A stretch of DNA of 64,000 nt from Fodinibius sediminis. GTDB lineage: Bacteria; Bacteroidota; Rhodothermia; Balneolales; Balneolaceae. The stretch lies in assembly GCF_900182555.1 (NCBI RefSeq), contig NZ_FXTH01000010.1, positions 1-64,000 of the forward strand, in the 5' to 3' direction. Both the position numbers and the translations under genes were made by a program. The number at the start of each line of letters is the position of its first letter. Position 1 is the first letter of the stretch. Under the pieces are notes generated by a model. The model ran no database searches and was not told the origin of the DNA. It saw only the letters and a program-made list of their open reading frames with translations. Below are positions 35,063 to 42,715 of this stretch, one piece after another.

Positions 35063-37492
35063 ATGGCCAGAAACCTGACCCAACTGTTGATTTCAGCGGC
35101 AACAACCCTCCTGCTGTTTTGGTTGTTGTCCATTGCCTTCGGACCCACTCCACCCCTGGGTCCGTTTTTTAGTCCCTCTGCCGGCTTCTGGGCAAATGCC
35201 GTCACCAGCCAGAAAAGCGACCTGCAGCTCGATATGCCCGGCGGAGCCCTGACCGAAACCGTATCTGTTTACTACGATTCGCTCGGTATCCCCCACATTT
35301 TTGCCCAAAACGACGATGATCTTTATTACGCCCAGGGATATGTCACTGCACGGGACCGCCTTTGGCAGATGGAATTTCAGACTTATGCAGCCGCGGGACG
35401 ACTTTCCGAGATTATAGGCCCCTCGATGCTTGAATATGATCGGTACCGGCGACGCATTGGCATGGGCTGTGCTGCCGAACAGGCACTGAGCGGTTTAGTC
35501 GAACATCCCGAAACGGCCCGTGCCGTCAAGGCCTATGCGGCAGGTGTCAACGCCCGGATAAATGAACTCAATCCTGCTGAATATTCCCTGGAATATAAAC
35601 TTCTCGACTACCGGCCCGAACCATGGAGCCCGCTGAAGACAGCATTACTCCTCAAAAGTATGACATATACCCTGGCAGGCCACCATCATGACCTTCAGAT
35701 GAGTAATACGAGGGCGTACCTGGGAAGCTCCTTTATCCGACAGGTCCTGGATATTGACCCTCCGCTCAATGCCCCCGTCATTCCCCCCGATCAAAAATGG
35801 GATTTCCTTCCGGTTCCCATTCAGCAGCCCGACACTGTATTCAAACCGTCCATTGCCACAAAGATCCCTCCCTTCCGGCCGGACCCGCACAACGGGAGCA
35901 ACAACTGGGCTGTCAGTGGCTCTAAAACGGCCAGCGGATATCCCATCCTTGCCAATGATCCTCACCTGAATATGACGCTTCCCTCCATCTGGTATGCAAT
36001 ACAGCTGCACAGCCCCACTCAAAATGTCATGGGAGCCTCTCTGCCGGGCGCACCTGCTGTTATCGTAGGCTTTAATGAACACACCGCCTGGGGTACCACC
36101 AACGTGAGCGCTGATGTCTGGGACTGGTATGAAATTGTCTTTCGTGACTCTACGCTGGCTGAATACCGCTACAATGGCTCCTGGCGTCCGACCACGCAGC
36201 GAGTAGAGAAAATTAATATCAAAGGAGAACCTGCCGTGGTAGACACGGTCGTCTACACGCATCATGGTCCTGTTGTACAGACGTCTGGCAGTAAAAAGAT
36301 GCGGCCCGGCATCCCCAGATACCACGCCATGCAATGGATTGCCCATAAAAGGTCCAATGAACTTCGTTATTTTCTTGAGCTCAACAAGGCCCGCAGCTAT
36401 GAGGATTACCGCGAAGCGCTGCCGCACTTTGACAGTCCGGCACAGAACTGGGTGTTTGCCGACCACACGAACATCGCCCTTACTGCTGCCGGAAAGTATC
36501 CGCTTAAATGGAACGGGCAGGGTCGCTTTATCGGTGATGGCTCCGATCCCCGGTACGACTGGCAGGGATGGATTCCTTTTGACCATATTCCTTCCGTCAA
36601 GAACCCGGCTCGTGGGTTTGTAAGCTCGGCCAACCAGGATCCAACCGGCGACGCCTACCCCTATTACCTCGATGACGATTTTGCTCCCTATGAAAGAGGG
36701 CGGCGTATCAACGACCGGCTCGCCGCTATGGACAATATTACGCCCCGGGATTTGCAGCAGCTCCAGACGGATACCTACAGCTATCATGCTGCCACGGTGC
36801 TCCCCCGGCTTTTGCGGGACCTCCGCAAAGACACCTTGTCTCCCCTGAAACGGGAGGCCCTTGCATCGCTTGCAGAATGGGACTATAACAATGATGGAGA
36901 ACTTTCCGCCCCCTCACTCTTCCACTACTGGTGGGAGGCCCTTGACAATGCCATCTGGGACGATGAGTATCATGCGGTATCCTTTCCCATGGAACGGCCC
37001 GCCCGCGACCAGACTGCCCATCTTGTGCTTACCGATTCGACCCTCAGCTGGTATGACAACATTACGACCGAAGAGTCGGAAACCCTTAATATGCTGATCA
37101 ACCGTTCTTTTCACCGGGCCTTCCGGCAGCTCACCAAGGAATTCGGCCCTCGGGGCCCCCGCTGGAAATGGGGACAGGTGAACAATACCAATCTTAATCA
37201 CCTCGCTCAAATACCCGGCCTTGGTCAACCAAATATCTTTACCGATGGAGCGAGAGAATCTATCAATGCGATACGGGGAGATCACGGTCCCTCCTGGCGC
37301 ATGGTGGTAGCAATGGGCCCGGCTATCGATGCATATGGCATTTATCCCGGAGGGCAATCCGGCAATCCCGGATCACCCTACTATGATAATATGATCGATG
37401 ACTGGACCCGTGGGAAGCTCTATCCGCTGTGGTTCATGAAACACAGGCCGAGCAGTGACGACTCGGTAACCTACATGCTCAACATGCAATAA
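35063..37492 (+). CDS. Penicillin acylase-family Ntn hydrolase
   Basis: 809 aa. N-terminal membrane/signal segment (L-L-I-S-A-A-T-T-L-L-L-F-W-L-L). The precursor should self-cleave before Ser279 in N-G-S-N-N-W, giving an alpha chain and a beta chain with N-terminal Ser as nucleophile. G-I-P-H-I-F near residue 75, R-D-R-L-W-Q-M-E and V-S-S-A-N-Q-D-P are family motifs. Periplasmic or surface amide hydrolase; relatives cleave penicillins, acyl-homoserine lactones or acylated amino acids. The substrate is unknown. The next gene starts 17 bases later. Confidence 0.93.
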   Translation: MARNLTQLLISAATTLLLFWLLSIAFGPTPPLGPFFSPSAGFWANAVTSQKSDLQLDMPGGALTETVSVYYDSLGIPHIFAQNDDDLYYAQGYVTARDRLWQMEFQTYAAAGRLSEIIGPSMLEYDRYRRRIGMGCAAEQALSGLVEHPETARAVKAYAAGVNARINELNPAEYSLEYKLLDYRPEPWSPLKTALLLKSMTYTLAGHHHDLQMSNTRAYLGSSFIRQVLDIDPPLNAPVIPPDQKWDFLPVPIQQPDTVFKPSIATKIPPFRPDPHNGSNNWAVSGSKTASGYPILANDPHLNMTLPSIWYAIQLHSPTQNVMGASLPGAPAVIVGFNEHTAWGTTNVSADVWDWYEIVFRDSTLAEYRYNGSWRPTTQRVEKINIKGEPAVVDTVVYTHHGPVVQTSGSKKMRPGIPRYHAMQWIAHKRSNELRYFLELNKARSYEDYREALPHFDSPAQNWVFADHTNIALTAAGKYPLKWNGQGRFIGDGSDPRYDWQGWIPFDHIPSVKNPARGFVSSANQDPTGDAYPYYLDDDFAPYERGRRINDRLAAMDNITPRDLQQLQTDTYSYHAATVLPRLLRDLRKDTLSPLKREALASLAEWDYNNDGELSAPSLFHYWWEALDNAIWDDEYHAVSFPMERPARDQTAHLVLTDSTLSWYDNITTEESETLNMLINRSFHRAFRQLTKEFGPRGPRWKWGQVNNTNLNHLAQIPGLGQPNIFTDGARESINAIRGDHGPSWRMVVAMGPAIDAYGIYPGGQSGNPGSPYYDNMIDDWTRGKLYPLWFMKHRPSSDDSVTYMLNMQ

Positions 37493-37508
37493 AGGCAGCT
37501 GTAAAACC

Positions 37509-37862
37509 ATGATTTTAATTTTGTTACTTGCTCTGTCGGCCTGGCTGCTAAGTCTCATATTTCCCTGGTGGTCGCTAGCTGTCCCTGCGATTCTCCTGGG
37601 TGCAGCCCTGGGCAGAACAGGCGGATCATCCTTCGGTACAGGTTTTTTGGGAATTGGGCTTCTGTGGTTTGTCCAGGCAACTTATATCCACCTTGCCAAT
37701 GATGGTCTCCTTGTCACCCGGATAGCCGATCTTTTCAGCTTGCCTCATCCATGGCTGGTTATCCTAATCACTGTCCTTGTCGGTGGCCTGGCCGGGGGCT
37801 TCTCTACCCTTACCGGCTATTTGCTGGGCAAAGTGCTTTCCCAAGCCCGCAAGACAGTCTAA
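37509..37862 (+). CDS. Small membrane protein of unknown function
   Basis: 117 aa, very hydrophobic with about four membrane segments, glycine-rich (G-A-A-L-G-R-T-G-G-S-S-F-G-T-G-F), and a final loop G-G-L-A-G-G-F-S-T-L-T-G. No family recognised. Close behind the acylase gene (17 bases), so perhaps co-transcribed. Confidence 0.7.
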   Translation: MILILLLALSAWLLSLIFPWWSLAVPAILLGAALGRTGGSSFGTGFLGIGLLWFVQATYIHLANDGLLVTRIADLFSLPHPWLVILITVLVGGLAGGFSTLTGYLLGKVLSQARKTV

Positions 37863-38021
37863 GACGTATTGAAAAAAACGACACCAGCCGGCAATATCAC
37901 CCCGGCTTTCCAGGTTCATTGCGATCATCTCAATGATTTTTAGCAGCATCCGGGCTTTCAATTTTTATCAAAAGCATGTAGATTAATTCTTACTGCAACT
38001 TACTGACCAATGAGGTGTGTC

Positions 38022-38231
38022 ATGCCCGCCATGAAACCCGATAATACCGATACCCCTTCTTTCACCTGTAGTTACTGCGGCGAAATCAATACAACATTTG
38101 TAGATCCATCACAGGGCAAAACACAGGAATATATTGAAGATTGCCAGGTATGCTGCCGCCCCAACGAACTGTCGGTATCGTATGTCTACCGCAACCGGGA
38201 ATTTCTGATTCAGGCCCGGCCTTCGCAATAA
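38022..38231 (+). CDS. CPXCG-type cysteine-rich small protein
   Basis: About 69 aa from the ATG at 38022, preferred because GAGGTG lies just before it; an ATG four codons upstream is possible. Two Cys pairs, F-T-C-S-Y-C-G-E and D-C-Q-V-C-C-R-P, match the Cys_rich_CPXG family, a putative zinc-binding small protein of unknown role. Isolated between two gaps. Confidence 0.8.
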   Translation: MPAMKPDNTDTPSFTCSYCGEINTTFVDPSQGKTQEYIEDCQVCCRPNELSVSYVYRNREFLIQARPSQ

Positions 38232-38415
38232 ATCGGAATTAGCTTAATAATTCATTGGAATTCAATTATTCGATTTGTATCTTTATGCAGTTTTGCGCTG
38301 GAATTGCGGTTTAAAGCACAGTAATGTTAATAATAGAGGATTAGCGAACGAAACTTGGCCTGCAAGCAAACACTTTTAAAACCAGGCGGAAGCATTTTCA
38401 GCTTCCCATACATAC

Positions 38416-38466
38416 ATGAAATATTTGACCATTTATCGATGGTCAGCACACCTCCCCTTTTCCTGA
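38416..38466 (+). other. Possible 16-codon leader peptide upstream of carA
   Basis: ATG at 38416, stop TGA at 38464-38466, translating as M-K-Y-L-T-I-Y-R-W-S-A-H-L-P-F-S. The stop abuts the left arm of the terminator hairpin, a spacing seen in translation-coupled attenuators. No ribosome site is obvious, so this is weak. Confidence 0.3.
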
Positions 38467-38500
38467 AATCCGACACTTCATTGGTTGTCGGATTTTTTTT
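38466..38500 (+). terminator. Rho-independent terminator or attenuator upstream of carA
   Basis: AAATCCGACA and TGTCGGATTT form a perfect 10-base stem with a 10-base loop, followed by a run of T to 38500. It precedes the carA start by 45 bases. It is 235 bases after the previous small gene, so it is more likely part of the carA leader. Confidence 0.8.
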
Positions 38501-38544
38501 ATATCAAAATTCGAACCCCTCAAAAAGATTTATTCCTTAATAAT

Positions 38545-39663
38545 ATGTCACTGTATCCCAGAGATAAAGCAATCATTGCCCTCTCCGACGGCACGGTAGA
38601 ACACGGTTATGCTATCGGAAAAAAAGGTACCACCGGCGGCGAACTATGTTTTAACACCAGCATGGTTGGCTACCAGGAAATATTTACTGATCCCAGCTAC
38701 TACGGTCAGCTCATGATGATGACTTATCCTCATATCGGCAATTACGGAACCATGAGCCGCGATGACGAAGCACGACGGGTCATGATCTCCGGGCTGATCG
38801 TCCGTTCCTTTTCATGGGAACACAGCAATCCCCAGGCCGATGGCAACCTTCAGCAATACTTGGAACAGAATGAGGTAGTCGGCATCAGCGGCATCGATAC
38901 CCGCAAGCTGGTACGGCACATCCGTTCCAAGGGTGTAATGAATGCGGTAATCTCATCCGAAGAACTCGATGAAGAGGCCCTGGTGGAAAAAGCCCGCAAC
39001 TGGGAAGACATGGTCGGGCTTGAACTGGCTACCGAAGTGACACGCACCGAGCCCCAAACAGTACACAGCGATGGCCCCTTCAAGATAGCAGCTTTTGACT
39101 ACGGCATTAAGCAAAGTATCATCGACAACTTTGTGAAACGAGGCTGCACACTGCGCATTTTCCCGGCGAAGGGTGATTTCAAGAAAGAACTGGAACAGTG
39201 GCAACCCGATGGCTTCTTCTTCAGCAACGGTCCCGGCGACCCCGTTGCCACCGCAGAATATGCCATGGATGTAGTCAAATATGCCAAGCAGACGGGCAAA
39301 CCCATATTCGGTATCTGCCTGGGACACCAGCTCATGGCTCTGTCCGAAGGCATCTCAACGAAAAAGATGTTCGTAGGCCACCGGGGGGCCAATCACCCGG
39401 TAAAAAACCTCGAGACCGGGCTCGTTGAAATCACGACGCAGAACCACGGTTTTGCCGTAGATGAAAAGGAGCTGGATGAATCGAAAGTGGAAATCACCCA
39501 CAAGAATCTGAATGACGGAACCATCGAGGGCCTGCGGTTCAGAAATTTCCCCGGCATGTCGGTACAGTATCATCCCGAGGCCTCGCCCGGTCCGCATGAT
39601 TCCCGATACCTTTTTAATCAATTCCTGGACATGATTAAGGAAGGGAAAAAGGAAATGGCCTAA
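38545..39663 (+). CDS. carA: Carbamoyl-phosphate synthase small subunit
   Basis: 372 aa from the ATG at 38545; the open frame reaches further upstream through the terminator and is not the true start. Provides ammonia from glutamine to CarB. N-terminal domain (A-I-I-A-L-S-D-G-T-V), then a class I glutamine amidotransferase with the nucleophile Cys in F-G-I-C-L-G-H-Q-L and the His/Glu in Q-Y-H-P-E-A-S-P-G-P. Pathways: pyrimidines and arginine. carB follows after 83 bases. Confidence 0.97.
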   Translation: MSLYPRDKAIIALSDGTVEHGYAIGKKGTTGGELCFNTSMVGYQEIFTDPSYYGQLMMMTYPHIGNYGTMSRDDEARRVMISGLIVRSFSWEHSNPQADGNLQQYLEQNEVVGISGIDTRKLVRHIRSKGVMNAVISSEELDEEALVEKARNWEDMVGLELATEVTRTEPQTVHSDGPFKIAAFDYGIKQSIIDNFVKRGCTLRIFPAKGDFKKELEQWQPDGFFFSNGPGDPVATAEYAMDVVKYAKQTGKPIFGICLGHQLMALSEGISTKKMFVGHRGANHPVKNLETGLVEITTQNHGFAVDEKELDESKVEITHKNLNDGTIEGLRFRNFPGMSVQYHPEASPGPHDSRYLFNQFLDMIKEGKKEMA

Positions 39664-39746
39664 GCCATTCATCGAATCACGGACGTCCTGTGTGGCGTCC
39701 CTTCAAAAATCATAATCTATTAATAAAATAGAAAACTACACCCAGA

Positions 39747-42584
39747 ATGCCACGACGTAACGACATTAATACCATCCTCATTATCGGATCAGGACCCATT
39801 GTCATTGGCCAGGCCTGCGAATTTGATTATTCCGGATCACAAGCCTGCCGTTCCCTGAAAGAAGACGGCTACCGGGTTGTGCTGATCAACTCCAATCCGG
39901 CGACCATTATGACAGACCCGATGATGGCCGATGAAATTTACCTGAAGCCGCTGACCATCGAATCCATTAAGGAAATTGTAGAGAAAGAAAATCCCGACGC
40001 CGTGCTGCCCACCATGGGCGGCCAGACGGGCCTTAATTTAGCCCGGGACCTGCAGCAGGAAGGATACTGGAGCGACCACGGAATTCAGATCATCGGTGTG
40101 GATATAGCTGCAGTGGATATCACCGAAGACCGCCAGCAGTTCCGAGACCTGATGGACGAAATTGACATCCCCCAGTGCCGCAGCCGGGCGGCCGATTCGC
40201 TGCTGGAAGCTAAAGAGATTACCGAAGAACTGGGCGGCCTGCCCATTGTTATCCGCCCCTCCTTCACCATGGGAGGCGCCGGCGGCGGCATCGTATGGAG
40301 CGAAGATGAGTTTGAACGCAAAGTACGCCGCGGACTGGAAATGAGTCCTGTACACCGGGTGCTGATCGAGGAATCCATCTTCGGGTGGAAAGAATACGAG
40401 CTCGAGCTCCTGCGCGATCCCAATGATAACGTCGTTATCATCTGTACGGTGGAGAATATTGACCCCATGGGCGTGCATACCGGCGACTCGGTAACCGTTG
40501 CCCCCTCTCAGACCCTGACCGACAAACAGTTCCAGATGCTCCGCGATGCGGCTATTAAGATGATGCGCTCGATTGGAACCTTTGCGGGGGGCTGCAATGT
40601 GCAGTTCGCTGTTGAACCGGGCAGCGACCGCTATGTAGCTATTGAGATCAACCCCCGGGTGAGCCGCTCCTCGGCCCTGGCCTCGAAGGCCACCGGCTAT
40701 CCCATTGCCAAGATAGCAACCAAGCTGGCGGTGGGCTACAACCTGGACGAACTGCCCAACCCGATTACCGGCAATACTTCGGCATGCTTTGAGCCCTCTA
40801 TTGACTACGTCATTGTCAAGACGCCGCGGTTTAACTTTGAGAAGTTCCCTAATGTGGATGAAGAGCTTACCACACAGATGAAAGCTGTCGGGGAGGCCAT
40901 GTCCATTGGACGCAATTTCCCCGAAGCGCTGAACAAGGCCTTCCAGTCGCTCGAAATTGGACGTGCGGGACTGGGCGCCGACGGTTATGAGGAGCTGGAT
41001 CGCAAGCATGTGCGCGAACGCCTCATCAAACCTTACTGGGATCGCATGCTGAATATACGAAATGCCTTTAAGCTGGGTGCTTCGGTTGAAGAAATTGCTG
41101 ATATCACCAAGGTCGATCCCTGGTTTCTGCAACAGATCCGCTACATGGTTTCCCTCGAAAATCGTACGGAGGGACAATCCCTGAAGGATATATCAAAAGA
41201 GGACTTCTACGAGCTCAAGCAGGCTGGTTTCGGCGACGAACAGATCAGCTGGATGCTCAGCCAGAGTAATGGTGAAGTTACCGAAGAGGAAGTGCGGGCC
41301 CGGCGCAAGGAGCTGGGGCTGACCCCCTCCTTCAAGGTGGTGGATACTTGCGCGGCAGAATTCCCGGCCGAAACCCCTTATTTCTATTCCGCTTACGAGG
41401 GAGAAAACGAAAGCGAGGTCTCTGACAAGAAAAAAGTGATGATCCTGGGCAGCGGACCCAATCGGATCGGCCAGGGTATCGAGTTCGACTACTCCTGTGT
41501 GCATGCCGTCAAGGCGGCCCAGGATATGGGCTATGAGGCCATCATGGTCAACTGCAACCCCGAAACGGTTTCCACCGACTTTGACATCGCCGACAAACTC
41601 TATTTTGAACCAGTCTTCTGGGAACGCGTGCTGGATATCTATGAACATGAGCAGCCCGAGGGCGTTATTTTACAGGTGGGTGGACAGACGGCCCTGAAAC
41701 TGGGAAAACGCTTTGTCGAAGAGGGCATCAACATTTTCGGCACCGACTTTGAGATGATCAATTTTGCCGAAGACCGCGGATCCTTCTCGGAGTTTCTCAA
41801 AAAACTGGATATCCCCTTCCCCTCCTACGGTACAGCCGAGGATGTGGATGGAGCAATCGAAATTGCCAACCGCATCGGCTACCCGGTGCTCATCCGACCC
41901 AGCTACGTACTGGGCGGGCAGGGCATGCGTATCGCCGTAAAACAGGAAGAGCTGGAATATTACACCGAACGCGTTCTCGCCACGCATCCCGAAAATGCCT
42001 TCCTCATTGACAAATTCCTGGAGCATGCGGTTGAAGTGGATGTTGACGCCGTCTATGATGGTGAACAGCTGCATATATCCGGTATTATGCAACACATCGA
42101 GCCGGCCGGCGTCCATTCGGGCGACTCCACGGCCGTCATCCCGACTTACTCACTCAGCGACACCGCACTGGATAAAATCCGCTCGTACCATGAAAAAATT
42201 GCGGCAAACATGAACATAAAAGGATTCCTGAACGTACAGTATGCCGTCAAAGGTGATGAGGTGTACGTGCTGGAAGCCAACCCCCGTTCAACGCGCACCA
42301 TTCCATTCCTGGCCAAAGCGACGGGACGTGCCGAAGCGCAGATTGCTGTAAAAGTGATGCTGGGGGCCAAAATAAAGGATTTCAGTACGGAAGAACTGAC
42401 GTCGACTCTCGACAAATGGGCCATTAAGGAGCCGGTCTTTCCCTTCGATAAGTTCCCCGAAGTTAAGAAAGAACTTGGCCCGGAAATGAAATCCACCGGG
42501 GAAACCATTTACTTTATGGAGAATTTTAATGACGAACACTTTAAAAAACCTTTTGAATTTAAAAATCTCTATCTCAGTAAATAA
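39747..42584 (+). CDS. carB: Carbamoyl-phosphate synthase large subunit, no allosteric domain
   Basis: 945 aa. Two ATP-grasp halves: carboxyphosphate synthesis (residues about 1-400, I-L-I-I-G-S-G-P-I-V-I-G-Q-A-C-E-F-D), oligomerisation region (400-550), and carbamoyl-phosphate synthesis (555-935, I-L-G-S-G-P-N-R-I-G-Q-G-I-E-F-D). The E. coli enzyme is about 1073 aa; here the chain ends where its C-terminal MGS allosteric domain (UMP and ornithine site) would start. I recall similarly short CarB in Bacteroidota, so this is a lineage form and not a truncation. Regulation is then likely at the level of transcription. Confidence 0.97.
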   Translation: MPRRNDINTILIIGSGPIVIGQACEFDYSGSQACRSLKEDGYRVVLINSNPATIMTDPMMADEIYLKPLTIESIKEIVEKENPDAVLPTMGGQTGLNLARDLQQEGYWSDHGIQIIGVDIAAVDITEDRQQFRDLMDEIDIPQCRSRAADSLLEAKEITEELGGLPIVIRPSFTMGGAGGGIVWSEDEFERKVRRGLEMSPVHRVLIEESIFGWKEYELELLRDPNDNVVIICTVENIDPMGVHTGDSVTVAPSQTLTDKQFQMLRDAAIKMMRSIGTFAGGCNVQFAVEPGSDRYVAIEINPRVSRSSALASKATGYPIAKIATKLAVGYNLDELPNPITGNTSACFEPSIDYVIVKTPRFNFEKFPNVDEELTTQMKAVGEAMSIGRNFPEALNKAFQSLEIGRAGLGADGYEELDRKHVRERLIKPYWDRMLNIRNAFKLGASVEEIADITKVDPWFLQQIRYMVSLENRTEGQSLKDISKEDFYELKQAGFGDEQISWMLSQSNGEVTEEEVRARRKELGLTPSFKVVDTCAAEFPAETPYFYSAYEGENESEVSDKKKVMILGSGPNRIGQGIEFDYSCVHAVKAAQDMGYEAIMVNCNPETVSTDFDIADKLYFEPVFWERVLDIYEHEQPEGVILQVGGQTALKLGKRFVEEGINIFGTDFEMINFAEDRGSFSEFLKKLDIPFPSYGTAEDVDGAIEIANRIGYPVLIRPSYVLGGQGMRIAVKQEELEYYTERVLATHPENAFLIDKFLEHAVEVDVDAVYDGEQLHISGIMQHIEPAGVHSGDSTAVIPTYSLSDTALDKIRSYHEKIAANMNIKGFLNVQYAVKGDEVYVLEANPRSTRTIPFLAKATGRAEAQIAVKVMLGAKIKDFSTEELTSTLDKWAIKEPVFPFDKFPEVKKELGPEMKSTGETIYFMENFNDEHFKKPFEFKNLYLSK

Positions 42585-42621
42585 GTTTTACTCGTAGGAC
42601 ATAAGAAGCGCCCTTTTTCCG

Positions 42622-42675
42622 GATAGCACAGATTTCGGCCGGTGGTGACATCACCGGTCCGAAATCTGTGCTATC
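42622..42675. repeat. Long hairpin between carB and recQ
   Basis: GATAGCACAGATTTCGG pairs perfectly with CCGAAATCTGTGCTATC; inside these, CCGGTG pairs with CACCGG after one unpaired T, leaving a loop of about 7 bases. That is about 23 paired bases. No U tract follows on either strand. It could be a factor-dependent terminator, an RNA processing site or a small palindromic repeat element. Confidence 0.75.
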
Positions 42676-42715
42676 ATCATTCATTCTATCCCATTTCAAA
42701 ATTTATTTGTACTCC

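Larger units (their letters stand above)
38232..38544 (+). promoter_or_regulatory. Leader region of carAB
   Basis: A 313-base region without a gene. It should hold the carA promoter (A/T-rich, no clean -33/-7 found), a 6-base hairpin GACCAT/ATGGTC at about 38427-38442, a possible 16-codon leader frame and a strong terminator that ends about 45 bases before the carA start. This order suggests transcription attenuation. No PyrR-type consensus was seen. Confidence 0.5.

Noticed and set aside
35645-36787. Long minus-strand frame of 380 codons
   Set aside because: Antisense to the conserved penicillin acylase-family gene; codon-biased shadow.
38355-38540. 61-codon frame across the carA leader
   Set aside because: It runs through the terminator hairpin and overlaps no known family.
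40038-41177. Minus-strand frame of 379 codons
   Set aside because: Antisense to carB.
39747-42584. carB as a truncated pseudogene
   Set aside because: Both catalytic halves are intact and the end coincides with a domain border; short CarB is expected in this lineage.
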